A DNA stretch of 60,123 nucleotides, taken from Candidatus Bathyarchaeota archaeon (GTDB taxonomy: Archaea > Thermoproteota > Bathyarchaeia > 40CM-2-53-6). Within the stretch, counting starts at the first letter, position 1, and each line of letters starts with the position of its first letter. The translations under genes and the position numbers were made by a program. The stretch covers positions 1-60,123 of the forward strand of contig VBBT01000107.1 of assembly GCA_005881695.1 (NCBI GenBank), read 5' to 3'. A model generated the notes under the pieces. That model was not told the DNA's origin, did not search any database, and saw only the letters and a program-made list of their open reading frames with translations. This document shows, piece after piece, positions 16,343-24,598 of the stretch.

Positions 16343-17053
16343 GATTGCCTAGCCGAACTCTATGACGCCAATTACTCTTTCAAGAACTACGAGAAAGAAA
16401 CAGCAAAACTTCACCAATTAATCCAAGAACACAAACGCTCCCCCGGTAACGATCTGCTCGACGTCGCATGCGGGACCGGCGGCCACATCACATACCTGAA
16501 AAGAAACTATTCGGTTGAGGGCCTGGATATTAGTGAGCCAATGCTGAGACTCGCTAAGAAGAAACACCCGGATGTCGTCTTCCACCGTGGTGAGATGACT
16601 AGCTTCAAGCTAGGGAAACAATTCGATGCGGTCACCTGCCTGTTTAGCGCCATTGGCCACGTGAAAACAAAGCGCAGATTGGATCTCGCTGTTCGATGCG
16701 TGGCCCGCCACCTCAAGCCGGGCGGGGTATTAGTCGTGGAGCCCTGGCCCATGCCCAAACAGTGGCAAGTCGGGCGGATAGGGGCCAACTTTGTGGATCA
16801 GCCCAACCTCAGGGTTGCACGGTTCAGCATTAGCAAAGCTCGGGGGAACCTATCGGTTCAAGACCTCCACCATCTGGTGGCCACATCTAATGGCATCGAA
16901 CATTTTGTGGAAAGGTTGGAAATGGGGCTTTTTACCCAAGACGAATATCTCGACGCGTTCAGATCAGCACGACTTGAGGTCGAATTTGACTCGGAGGGGT
17001 TGATGGGGCGAGGACTCTACTTGGCAACCAGCGCGCTCGCACCCGTAGTTTAG
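16343..17053 (+). CDS. Class I SAM-dependent methyltransferase without a visible start codon
   Basis: The ORF track begins at ATG 16541, but the frame is open from 16343, directly after a TAA. The upstream codons encode LAELYDANYSFKNYEKE and LLDVACGTGGHITYL, the usual N-terminus and SAM-binding motif I of this family. Later motifs are intact: VEGLDIS, FDAVTCLFSAIGHV and LKPGGVLVVEPW. No ATG, GTG or TTG precedes motif I in frame, so the start has been lost, is unusual, or a base is wrong near 16340. Substrate is unknown. The last four bases overlap the convergent membrane-protein gene. Confidence 0.7.
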   Translation, partial: DCLAELYDANYSFKNYEKETAKLHQLIQEHKRSPGNDLLDVACGTGGHITYLKRNYSVEGLDISEPMLRLAKKKHPDVVFHRGEMTSFKLGKQFDAVTCLFSAIGHVKTKRRLDLAVRCVARHLKPGGVLVVEPWPMPKQWQVGRIGANFVDQPNLRVARFSISKARGNLSVQDLHHLVATSNGIEHFVERLEMGLFTQDEYLDAFRSARLEVEFDSEGLMGRGLYLATSALAPVV

Positions 17054-17673
17054 CTCTCTCTTTGTAGCTTCGCTATTCTCTGATTGAGACTAGGAGCGAA
17101 TCCATACCCTCGGATTCGTCTTTGAGTATTCGCTTCTTGCGCAAGGTTGCGGATCCTCGTAAGGGATTGGAGCATGGAGTCCTTGCCAACAATTCTCGCC
17201 GCTTCTCGATCCGCTTTGAGCCGGCCACCTTGGGACCACTGGTTCAGATAGGGCATCATCAACACAAGCGTCGCGGTAAACACCGAACCGATCAGAGTGA
17301 TTTCCAAGAGGCCATTAGATCTTCCCGGACCTAGTATCCCGATGAGGACCAGTGTCAAGGCGACTGCTCCAGCGAGCGGGAGCGCAATCATAGGTAACGC
17401 GGCCCAATTCTGTCGTCGGATAATAGTGTACTGGAAGATTATCGATGAAGCGACTAATGGTCTCCACTCCTCGGGAGTAAGCCTTCCCACCATTTGTGTC
17501 GGTAAAATTATCTCTCCATACAGCACGATCACAAAATCCGCAGGCAATCCATCAGTTGACGAAACGGCGTCGGGCTCTGGTTTCTGGATTCCAATCTGTT
17601 TGAACAGGCTTCCCGCGTCTTCTAGAATCCTGCCTACATCTGGGCCGTGAAGCTCGGTCTTCTCGCTGAACAT
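17050..17673 (-). CDS. Membrane protein resembling an inactive M48-type peptidase
   Basis: 207 residues. Residues 45-85 (ADFVIVLYGEIILPTQMVGRLTPEEWRPLVASSIIFQY) have the layout of the segment preceding and containing the HExxH zinc site in M48 peptidases, but the histidines and glutamate are replaced by small and hydrophobic residues (VASSIIF). Two membrane segments follow (LPLAGAVALTLVLIGIL, VFTATLVLMMPYL), then a basic helical tail. If the resemblance is real it is a catalytically dead relative. That reading is tentative; otherwise it is an unknown two-segment membrane protein. Confidence 0.5.
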   Translation of the reverse strand: MFSEKTELHGPDVGRILEDAGSLFKQIGIQKPEPDAVSSTDGLPADFVIVLYGEIILPTQMVGRLTPEEWRPLVASSIIFQYTIIRRQNWAALPMIALPLAGAVALTLVLIGILGPGRSNGLLEITLIGSVFTATLVLMMPYLNQWSQGGRLKADREAARIVGKDSMLQSLTRIRNLAQEANTQRRIRGYGFAPSLNQRIAKLQRES

Positions 17674-17681
17674 GCCGTTTC

Positions 17682-18200
17682 CTAGAGGGTTATTCCCATC
17701 TGTACCTCGTCGTGGTAGCGCTCGTCGTCGCCGTAGAAAGTGTCCCGTGCAGTTCCTTCTTTCTTGAAGCCGACCTTCTCGTAGACCTTGATCGCTCTGT
17801 GATTATCGGCGACTACAGTTAGTCCGAATCGATGGAGTCCCTGGTCTTTTGCCAGCTCGATTGCTCTCATCATCATCGCGGTTCCGAGGCCAGCATTCTG
17901 GAAGTCTTGGTGGATATAGATGAAGAGTTCCGCGACGCCCTTGCGTCGGTCAAATGGGAATTGGAATACCTGCAAGTGTCCAACCACTGTTTCTTCTAAT
18001 CGTGCGATCAGAATGATGCTGTTCGTAGGGTTGGATGTCCAGCGCTCGATCCGGGCGCGGTCGTAGGGAGGAAGGCCCCACTTGATGGCCTCCGGTGATA
18101 GACTAGCATACATTCAGACAAGGGCCTCCTTATGTTCGGGTCGGTATGTTTCGAGTCTTACCGCTCTTCCGCCTTTCAACTCGACAAGGTTGTCGGACAC
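17682..18200 (-). pseudogene. GNAT acetyltransferase interrupted by an in-frame TGA
   Basis: The ORF track gives 143 residues from ATG 18113, covering the acetyl-CoA-binding GNAT core (QNAGLGTAMMMRAIE, NHRAIKVYEKVGF). Upstream in the same frame, after one TGA at 18114-18116, the codons encode VSDNLVELKGGRAVRLETYRPEHKEALV, an ordinary GNAT first strand and helix, beginning at a GTG (18198-18200). The stop lies exactly at the junction with MYASLSPEA. Options are a nonsense mutation, a base error, recoding, or re-initiation at the ATG giving a shortened protein. The substrate is unknown. Confidence 0.7.
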
Positions 18201-18276
18201 CCGTGTAGTTGACGATTCCACTAAGGCCTTCTATCGGTGAGAGTAACGGCGGTCTGCTTTGGTCGAAGATGCCGGC

Positions 18277-18684
18277 TTAGCTGACGGGTGCCTCGGCCCG
18301 CATTGGCTGTTTCACGGTTTCCGATATGGAAATCTCCAAGCCGTCCGGGTCAAGGCACACAGCTAGTTTGATTCCCTCCTCTTCCCGCATCTTTGGTTCC
18401 ATAACGAATCTCACGTTTCTCGCCTTGAGGTCGCGGTATGTCTTGTTAAGATCAGTCACGTTGAATCCTATTGTTGATGTTCCTGCGATAATCTCTCTCT
18501 GCGCGGGCGTCGAGGCAGTGCGGGGCTTTGATATGTGAAGCGCGAGAGTAGTAGCACCTGTCTGGAACTCAGTCCACTCATTCGTCTTGTACTTGAGAGG
18601 CATACCGAGGATGTTCTTGTAGAATTCCACTGATTGCTCCATGTTCGATACTCCGATCATAACATAGTCAATCTGTTTGAACAT
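18277..18684 (-). CDS. VOC / glyoxalase-like protein
   Basis: About 135 residues from MFKQIDYVMIGVSN (ATG 18682-18684), which I prefer over the longer ORF because it begins at the canonical first strand. Landmarks are MEQSVEFYKNILGM, LALHISKP, TIGFNVTDL and LDPDGLEISISE. VOC proteins place metal ligands at the ends of four strands. Here the usual first histidine (IDH) is tyrosine (IDY), so metal binding may differ. It could be a dioxygenase-, glyoxalase- or resistance-type protein. The 5' end of the longer ORF overlaps the divergent EamA region. Confidence 0.8.
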   Translation of the reverse strand: MFKQIDYVMIGVSNMEQSVEFYKNILGMPLKYKTNEWTEFQTGATTLALHISKPRTASTPAQREIIAGTSTIGFNVTDLNKTYRDLKARNVRFVMEPKMREEEGIKLAVCLDPDGLEISISETVKQPMRAEAPVS

Positions 18685-18826
18685 ACAGGTCGCTGTTCGT
18701 AGAGGCTGGTTACGAGGTAAAAGAGTTCCTATCGCTGACAAGAAGTCCTGTCACCATCCAATGCATGGTTTATCCGGGTCGTCACAGCCGCCGCTCTCCG
18801 CAGGTCTAGCATTGCCGGTCTTGACG

Positions 18827-19744
18827 ATGCGATTACGCATCGCGCTTGCATTCCTCTCGATCTACACAATCTGGGGGTCTACCTACTTGGCGATTCGTTT
18901 TGCTATCGAAACATTTCCGCCGTTTCTGATGGCCGCAATTCGTTTTCTGATTGCCGGGGGAGTACTCTACGCCTGGATGCTTCTTAGAGGCGCCCCGCGT
19001 CCAACACGGGCTAACTGGAAGTCCGCAACGATCATCGGGGGATTACTGTTGCTCGGAGGCAACGGTGGGGTGACGAAGGCCGAACTGGTGATTCCCTCCA
19101 GCTTGGCTGCGGTATTGATCACAATCGTTCCAATCTGGATGGCTCTTTTGGAGCTGTTGCGAAAGGACCGCGTTGTCCCAACTCTACATGTCGTTATCGG
19201 CCTGGTCGTGGGGTTCGGAGGAGTTATTCTGCTGGTAGGACCTGGCGAGCTCGGTGGTAGTGGTGGATTGAACCCTCTCTGGGCTGGAGTCTTGATATTC
19301 GCCGCGCTCTCATGGGCAATCGGTTCAGTCTATTCTAGAAACGCACCTCTCCCAAAGACGCCGTTGCTAGGTAGTGGAATGGAGATGTTAGCCGGTGGAG
19401 CCCTCCTATTCGTGGCGTCATTAGTCTTTCGAGAATGGGCTGGTTTTCAGCCCGGTAACGTATCGTTTCTATCTCTTGTCTCGTTCATCTATCTGATAGT
19501 ATTCGGTTCCCTGATAGGCTTCTCATCCTATGTCTGGCTCCTAACAAAGACGACGACTGCGAGAGTCTCCACTTACGCGTACGTCAACCCAGTCGTGGCC
19601 GTCTTTCTCGGCTATTTCCTTGCCGCCGAGCAGTTGACTCTTCGGACCCTCCTAGCTTCCTCGGTCATAGTCATCGCAGTAGTTGTGATTACCACCTTCA
19701 AGTCGAGACAGACTGTTCCAGACGACGACGAGTCGAAGGGCTGA
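18827..19744 (+). CDS. EamA/DMT-family exporter
   Basis: About 305 residues from MRLRIALAF (ATG 18827). The 50 residues before it in the ORF track are hydrophilic and overlap the divergent VOC gene. Ten hydrophobic segments form two EamA repeats (IYTIWGSTYLAIRFAIETFPPFLMA and, in the second half, FIYLIVFGSLIGFSSYVWL and ARVSTYAYVNPVVAVFLGY). It is close to YedA/RhaT-like drug/metabolite exporters of the cytoplasmic membrane. The substrate is not visible. A T-rich stretch after the stop (ATTTTTCC) may terminate transcription. Confidence 0.88.
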   Translation: MRLRIALAFLSIYTIWGSTYLAIRFAIETFPPFLMAAIRFLIAGGVLYAWMLLRGAPRPTRANWKSATIIGGLLLLGGNGGVTKAELVIPSSLAAVLITIVPIWMALLELLRKDRVVPTLHVVIGLVVGFGGVILLVGPGELGGSGGLNPLWAGVLIFAALSWAIGSVYSRNAPLPKTPLLGSGMEMLAGGALLFVASLVFREWAGFQPGNVSFLSLVSFIYLIVFGSLIGFSSYVWLLTKTTTARVSTYAYVNPVVAVFLGYFLAAEQLTLRTLLASSVIVIAVVVITTFKSRQTVPDDDESKG

Positions 19745-19779
19745 TTCTCTATTTTTCCAAAAAGTCCTCAAAGACGGCT

Positions 19780-19788
19780 CTTATACTT
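19780..19788 (+). promoter_or_regulatory. TATA-like box of a GNAT gene
   Basis: CTTATACTT lies 24-32 bases before the ATG at 19812. This is the spacing expected for an archaeal promoter that gives an almost leaderless transcript. Confidence 0.5.
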
Positions 19789-19811
19789 TCACAGCGGTCC
19801 ATGATTTAGAT

Positions 19812-20414
19812 ATGAGCCGGGCGCTGAAGGTTGAAGTTCGAGAGCTATCACCGGAACTGCTTGACGACTACTTCAGGTTCTTTGACCGGGACGCCTTCAC
19901 CGATTTTCCCGAGTGGTCCGGGTGCTACTGCGGATTCTACGACACGCCCGGAGATAGTTGGGACTCTACCGCCAAAGCTGGGCCTGCTCATCGAGAAGCT
20001 CGGGTCGAACGAATCAGATCAGGCAGAGCCCACGGTTTGCTAGCCATAGCAGATGGAAGAGTGGTTGGTTGGTGCAACGCACAGCCACGGTCTAACTTCG
20101 TAAATATGCGGAGGTATGCTACCGTCGTAGACGATCCCTCCGAGCCAGTTGGCTCGATCATGTGCTTCCTTGTAGCCCCCGGACATCGAGCAAAGGGTGT
20201 AGGCACCGCACTTCTGAATGCTGCTTGCGACAAGTTCCGCCGAGACAAGTTACGCGTCGCTGAGGGTTATCCCACAACAAATCCGGTCAAGAGGGCCTGG
20301 GAGACTCCGTGGGCCGAAGAGAACTACAAGGGATCCTTGAGCATGTATCTCAAAGCCGGCTTCAAGGTCCATCGCCAGCTAGAACGTTTCGCAATTGTGA
20401 GAAAGCAGCTCTGA
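19812..20414 (+). CDS. GNAT-family acetyltransferase
   Basis: 200 residues. The N-terminal segment with WSGCYCGFYDTPGD belongs to a distinct GNAT subgroup marked by this cysteine-rich strand. The acetyl-CoA loop is VAPGHRAKGVGTALLNAA near residues 125-140, preceded by SIMCFLV. The late segment YPTTNPVKRAWE precedes MYLKAGFKV, the usual GNAT end. The substrate is unknown. It is convergent with another GNAT gene, only three bases away. Its TATA-like box suggests independent transcription. Confidence 0.85.
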   Translation: MSRALKVEVRELSPELLDDYFRFFDRDAFTDFPEWSGCYCGFYDTPGDSWDSTAKAGPAHREARVERIRSGRAHGLLAIADGRVVGWCNAQPRSNFVNMRRYATVVDDPSEPVGSIMCFLVAPGHRAKGVGTALLNAACDKFRRDKLRVAEGYPTTNPVKRAWETPWAEENYKGSLSMYLKAGFKVHRQLERFAIVRKQL

Positions 20415-20417
20415 GTC

Positions 20418-20981
20418 CTACAGTTCTCTGGCCATAACGATACTGTCGATGAATTTCCCGTTTCTCAGCATCTTCTTCGGTATCCTGCCGGCTTCCCTGA
20501 AGCCAGTCCTCTCGTACACGTGGATCGCACGTGGGTTGTTTGCGAAGACTTCTAATTCGATCGTTTTCAGTCCTGCTTTCCGAGACTCCTTGATCAGGGT
20601 GCGCATCATCTCCAAGCCTATTCCCCGATCCCTATGTTTCTTTGAGATGGCTATTCCAAGGTATCCGTGATGTTTTGTGTCTTCGTAGGACCCTCGCGTT
20701 ACTGAGCTGTTTCCTGCTAATCTTCCACCCAGTTCCGCGACAACGCCCACGATGCTCCCTCTTTCTATTCCAGTAAGCTGGTTGGCGAGCCACTTCGCCT
20801 CTTCCTCCCGTGTCTGTTTTCTGTCAGCTATAATTCCGAGGTTCGGCTCAGTATTCTTCTCACCGACCAGATCGTTGATGAAAGCTACACAATCGTCGAG
20901 GTCTTCCCACCTCAACGCTCGCAGAGTCACGCTCTCACCGTTGGACGATTTGAAACGTCGGTAGATTCTGCCCGTTTTCAT
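20418..20981 (-). CDS. GNAT-family acetyltransferase
   Basis: About 187 residues from MKTGRIYRRF (ATG 20979-20981). The first 41 residues of the longer ORF are serine- and arginine-rich and overlap the upstream nuclease gene. GNAT features are SVTLRALRWEDLDDCVAFIN, IVGVVAELGGRLAGNSSV, ISKKHRDRGIGLEMMRTLI (acetyl-CoA loop) and NNPRAIHVYERTGFREAG. It is most like RimI/PhnO-type N-acyltransferases acting on small amines or protein N-termini. The stop of the RNase J-like gene is 20 bases away on the same strand, so the two are probably co-transcribed. Confidence 0.85.
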   Translation of the reverse strand: MKTGRIYRRFKSSNGESVTLRALRWEDLDDCVAFINDLVGEKNTEPNLGIIADRKQTREEEAKWLANQLTGIERGSIVGVVAELGGRLAGNSSVTRGSYEDTKHHGYLGIAISKKHRDRGIGLEMMRTLIKESRKAGLKTIELEVFANNPRAIHVYERTGFREAGRIPKKMLRNGKFIDSIVMAREL

Positions 20982-21000
20982 CCTCGGTTTGGACGCTTGT

Positions 21001-22320
21001 CTATTCCACCTTCCAGGTTGATCCCTTGATAGGCTGGTGGACCTTGCACAGGTCTTTGATGAAGAGTTCGTAGAGGTGCGGCTGCTCCGTATGGATCGGG
21101 ACAAGTGTCTTGGGACTGATCTTGGCGATTGTCTCTCGCAGTTCCGTGGGCATCATGTGTCCCGAGCTGTGAATCTGATACATCGGCAGTCCGAAATGGT
21201 TGAGCCAGTTCACGAAGCGATCATGGTCAATTTCCATCTCCTCGTTGAACGGTTCCGAGCTACTGTTGATGAACGCTCCGCCTGCATCAGGCTTGATGTC
21301 CAAGACCTCGTTCATATCATAGGAGCTGGCAGCTAGAATGAACTTTCCCTGCGCTTCCTTAACATCCTTCGATGTCCTCACCGTGCTAGTCTTCATGACT
21401 TCTTTTTCCCAGTTGTAGTAGGTCTTCTTCGATCGCTGGTAGACAACGACGCTGGGGTCGTGAGAGATATCTGGAATAGCCAGGTGCTTGTCTCTGACCA
21501 GTGCTTGCAGCAGATGAGCTTGCCTCAACGAGACCGCTAGGACCCTGTTGTTCTTCTTGGCAATCTCGTAAAACGTTCTCAATCTATCCACGTCTGCGGT
21601 CGAAAAATTTGCGAGAACCAGCCCGTTCGTTTTCCGAACCACATGATCAACTTTGTCAACCACTTCTGCTTCAGACTGCAAGTCACCACGGACCAGGTTT
21701 GTACCTTCGCAAAGAAAAAGCTCTGGATTCGACTTCTCCGCTTTCTCCGAAAAATCCTGTGTCAGGTCGGACCTCGGCCCGTGAGCTCTGAAATCGCCGC
21801 TGTACGCCAGGGTCCCTATCGAAGTGTGAAGTACGAACCCGTAGGATCCGGGCATGCTATGGTCTACATGAACCGGCTCCACCTCTATCCCTCCCATTTT
21901 CATCCGGTCCCCAGTTCGGAAAGTCTTGAACTGGATTCCATCAAGATCGTTCTCGAAACCTCCCGGACGAGCTGTCGAGAGGGCCTCTAGAATCATCTTC
22001 GTGGTCTCGCCGCAGTAAACCGGTATCTGGCGGTTGAGGAGGGAGACAGACATTGAATGGTCGATGTGGGCGTGGCTAAGGAACACAGCATCCGCAGGCA
22101 CTTCCCCTTCTCCCTTGTAGAGACCAGCGACGTCGGGGATGATTCCGAGACTGATTAGCCCGCTTTCGTTTCTGGGCGACAGGAAGGGTTCGGAGAAGAA
22201 TCGTCCCCTTTCTCCAAGGCTCATGCCGAAATCAAGCATGATTCTTGAGTCTCCGTCACGAACGAGGATCATGTTTCCTCCGATTTCGCCGGCCCCGCCG
22301 TAGAAAGTGATCTCGACCAT
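21001..22320 (-). CDS. RNase J-like beta-CASP nuclease
   Basis: 439 residues with a metallo-beta-lactamase core and beta-CASP insert. Metal ligands are visible in FLSHAHIDHSM (motif 2), VHVDHSMPGSYG (motif 3) and YSGDFRAHG (motif 4). The beta-CASP motifs A-C follow as NSSSEPFNEE, IHSSGHM and VPIHTEQP. The family comprises archaeal and bacterial RNase J, a 5'-3' exonuclease and endonuclease in RNA processing and decay; DNA repair relatives exist, but the short form here favours RNA. Cytoplasmic. It begins with MVEITFYGGAGEIGGN, the standard start. Confidence 0.9.
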   Translation of the reverse strand: MVEITFYGGAGEIGGNMILVRDGDSRIMLDFGMSLGERGRFFSEPFLSPRNESGLISLGIIPDVAGLYKGEGEVPADAVFLSHAHIDHSMSVSLLNRQIPVYCGETTKMILEALSTARPGGFENDLDGIQFKTFRTGDRMKMGGIEVEPVHVDHSMPGSYGFVLHTSIGTLAYSGDFRAHGPRSDLTQDFSEKAEKSNPELFLCEGTNLVRGDLQSEAEVVDKVDHVVRKTNGLVLANFSTADVDRLRTFYEIAKKNNRVLAVSLRQAHLLQALVRDKHLAIPDISHDPSVVVYQRSKKTYYNWEKEVMKTSTVRTSKDVKEAQGKFILAASSYDMNEVLDIKPDAGGAFINSSSEPFNEEMEIDHDRFVNWLNHFGLPMYQIHSSGHMMPTELRETIAKISPKTLVPIHTEQPHLYELFIKDLCKVHQPIKGSTWKVE

Positions 22321-22367
22321 GAACGTACTATCCTCGGGCTACTTCCTATTCTTCTGATTATAGAGCT

Positions 22368-22703
22368 TCAGACGTTTCTTCGAGGATGGGCTTGGACCTG
22401 GAGGAGATAACGGGGTCCGCTCTTCGAATCCTTCCGAATCGTAACCCTGTCCCCCGACCTCAACGCCTTGACCCTGATGAAAAAATGTGAGTGGGGAAGC
22501 TCGGGTCCTCTGCAAGAACAGGGGTAGGACTCGACCATGGCTCTTCGCGAACGGCCGTTCTGTAACATCTGAAATCTTCGGCCCAACGCTGGGAAGAAGG
22601 AGAGCCGGTCTTTCAGGACAATCACGTAACCACCCTGTTCCTCCTCTGAGGTGATCTTTTTCGAGTAGACGTCCTTCATCCTCATTTTGTTAGACCCTTC
22701 CAC
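22368..22703 (-). CDS. Conserved-looking hypothetical protein
   Basis: 111 residues, or 105 from MRMKDVYSKK. Three parts can be seen: a mixed strand-helix start with GGYVIVLKDRLSFFPALGRRF, a central YPCSCRGPELPHSHFFIRV with two cysteines and two histidines that could bind metal, and a basic tail. I do not recognise the family. The well-patterned residues and the position between two bona fide genes support coding. It lies 47 bases upstream of the nuclease gene and may share its transcript. Confidence 0.55.
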   Translation of the reverse strand: MEGSNKMRMKDVYSKKITSEEEQGGYVIVLKDRLSFFPALGRRFQMLQNGRSRRAMVESYPCSCRGPELPHSHFFIRVKALRSGDRVTIRKDSKSGPRYLLQVQAHPRRNV

Positions 22704-22828
22704 GAACGGTTACCTGAGATGATGATTCCGTTCAGAAGAAACTTTCTCTCCTCGCGAGTTCACTTTCAAGTGTCCCGCCAGATAGCTTTTCAACCCCCAG
22801 CCTGATACAACGTGATTGATCTGGCATC

Positions 22829-23527
22829 TTGGTCGATCTGATTGGATGGGTAATCGGGTTTTTCTCTGCCCACCCTTCCGGTCTAGTCGCCACACTTCTA
22901 TTCGTCTTTGTTGTTAGTATTCTTGGTAATCTCATTCCCTTCTTTCCAACACCCTACCTGGTAGTGGTAATCGGGGTCGTTCTGGATGAAAGCTATCTGG
23001 GAATCATTCAGATCGCGGCCATCGCGGCCCTTGGAGCGGCTACCGGAAAACTTGTCAGCTATGCTCTCGGATATGGGGCTCGACGAGCGATTCGTAAACA
23101 GGAGAGATTTGACTCTCTTCGAAAACTCTTGGGCGGAAGTACTTTCCTAGTCGGAGTCCTCTTCGCAGCCTCCCCACTTGTTGACGCGGCTTTCATTCCC
23201 ATGGGAATTATTCGATACAGCCCCCTGAAATCTTACCTAGCTCTCTATACTGGAAAATTCGTCTGGATTCTGTCTGTCCTCTACGTCGCGAGGCAATTGA
23301 GGCAACCCGTCGACCAGTTCTTCGGAGAAAACGTCTACGCATCGATCGTGTCAGCAGCACTAGTCATCTCCACCGCGTACCTCATCATCAGAGTTGATTG
23401 GGAGAGAAGGCTATTGGGACACAAGGATAGTCTTCGAAGCAGACTGCTAGGGAGGCTTCGAAACTTCTTGTCGAGAGGGCAAAGAAACGATGGACAAAGA
23501 CCCTCGCAACAAGACCCGGCCACATAG
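22829..23527 (+). CDS. VTT/DedA-like membrane protein
   Basis: 232 residues with five or six hydrophobic segments. The VTT/SNARE-associated pattern is visible: NLIPFFPTPYLVVVIGVVL, then AALGAATGKLVSYALGYGARR, and after a loop LFAASPLVDAAFIPMGIIRYSP followed by FVWILSVLYV. DedA-family proteins act as lipid scramblases or in membrane homeostasis. The C-terminal 50 residues are basic and soluble (RSRLLGRLRNFLSRG). The start is TTG. It is divergent from the hypothetical gene at 22368 across a 125-base spacer. Confidence 0.75.
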   Translation: MVDLIGWVIGFFSAHPSGLVATLLFVFVVSILGNLIPFFPTPYLVVVIGVVLDESYLGIIQIAAIAALGAATGKLVSYALGYGARRAIRKQERFDSLRKLLGGSTFLVGVLFAASPLVDAAFIPMGIIRYSPLKSYLALYTGKFVWILSVLYVARQLRQPVDQFFGENVYASIVSAALVISTAYLIIRVDWERRLLGHKDSLRSRLLGRLRNFLSRGQRNDGQRPSQQDPAT

Positions 23528-23557
23528 GAACCCGAAGTGCATGGTTTTTCGCAAGGC

Positions 23558-23565
23558 AATTTAAG
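23558..23565 (+). promoter_or_regulatory. TATA-like box of the V4R gene
   Basis: AATTTAAG lies about 30 bases upstream of the ATG at 23592, again implying a leaderless or nearly leaderless transcript. Confidence 0.45.
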
Positions 23566-23591
23566 CGGGACCACCGCTCGAATCTCGGGAA

Positions 23592-24180
23592 ATGCCTCTG
23601 GGCACTGCTACCAAGCCTGATCGCCTCCGCAATGTATTGCAGGCCTTAGACATTGATGAGGCCAAGGGAATAATCACAGCCTACAACGAACGATTCCTCT
23701 TCATCCCCGTCGCTTTGATTCACTCTATCGAGGACCGGTTGACTGAGAGTTTCGGACCTATCACCGCCACTAGCTTCCAGTACAGTATCGGAAAGCAAGG
23801 TGGGGCACAATACATGAGCATGGCGAAAAAAATCCGGCCTGGATATTAAGAGTCAAGGTGATATCCAGAAGATTGCCGAGCGCCTAGGTACGCTCGGCGG
23901 ATGGGGAAAACTCACGATTGTCGATGTTGATCTCGCCAAAAAGATGGCTAGAATACGCTGGACAAACGGGGTCTCCGTAAGAAACAGAAAAGGCAAGACT
24001 CCAGTATGCCATTTCGGCCGCGGGATTCTCACCGGCGCAATGGAGCAGACGTTCGGCAGAAAATGCGAGTCCCTCGAAGTCTCCTGTCAAGGCAAAGGGG
24101 ATCGGGTCTGCGAGGCGATAATCGGTGAACCCGCCGAGATTACTCGAATTGCAGAACAGTCGAAGAGAGTGTCCGATTAG
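23592..24180 (+). pseudogene. V4R (4-vinyl reductase) domain protein, frameshifted at an A7 run
   Basis: Two ORF fragments form one protein. The first (ATG 23592) encodes 77 residues up to YMSMAKK, then goes out of frame at GCGAAAAAAATCC. Skipping one A continues with SGLDIKSQGDIQKIAERLG and GGWGKLTIVDVDL, joining the second fragment. That part carries the V4R signature: CHFGRGILTGAMEQTFGRKCESLEVSCQGKGDRVCEA. V4R domains bind small hydrophobic ligands and accompany regulators. The two PadR genes and threonine synthase lie downstream, and the end overlaps padR by four bases. It may be a true indel, a +1 recoding site or an assembly error. Confidence 0.72.
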
Positions 24181-24500
24181 TGGTTCGAGTTCGAAACCGA
24201 AGATCTAAGCAGTTTGTCTATTCCGTAGAAGGACTGGTCGCGATACTTTTCGCCCTGATCAGTAATTTTATACACTCTCCTGCTTCTTCGTGTTGGCGAC
24301 ATCCATTCGCCCGCGACGAGCCGGCGTTCCTCTAGCTCGTATAGTAGCGGGTAGAGTGTGCCTGCGCCGATATGGGCGCCGGTCTTAGTCTTCAGTTCTC
24401 GCATGATCTCGTATCCGTGCTTTCCGCCGTTGTCAAGGAGTGATAGCACAAAGAGGTCTAGAAAGCTCTTCACCATTCGCTCGTTGACGGCTCTGGTCAT
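24177..24500 (-). CDS. PadR-family transcriptional regulator
   Basis: 107 residues, almost only the PadR winged helix: SFLDLFVLSLLDNGGKHGYEIMREL, TGAHIGAGTLYPLLYELEERRLV and RRVYKITDQGEKY. A short tail without the long dimerisation helix suggests the PadR-s2 type. It binds DNA in the cytoplasm and probably represses its own promoter, given the palindrome CGATATTATCG between its TATA box and start codon. It is divergent from threonine synthase and convergent with the V4R gene. Confidence 0.88.
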   Translation of the reverse strand: MTRAVNERMVKSFLDLFVLSLLDNGGKHGYEIMRELKTKTGAHIGAGTLYPLLYELEERRLVAGEWMSPTRRSRRVYKITDQGEKYRDQSFYGIDKLLRSSVSNSNH

Positions 24501-24525
24501 ACTTTCACAGGGAACTATCGAAGTA

Positions 24526-24566
24526 CGATATTATCGAGTTTCAATATAAGCACCCCTCTTAAGAGG
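24526..24566. promoter_or_regulatory. Divergent promoter and PadR-type operator
   Basis: Between padR and thrC lie a perfect 11-base palindrome CGATATTATCG (24526-24536), an AT-rich CAATATAAG that can serve as TATA box in either direction, and a perfect 12-base palindrome CCTCTTAAGAGG (24555-24566). The first resembles the CGATAT-based palindromes before the second PadR gene. Confidence 0.5.
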
Positions 24567-24598
24567 CTATCGCGCACAGGCTCTCGGTTGGACAGAAG

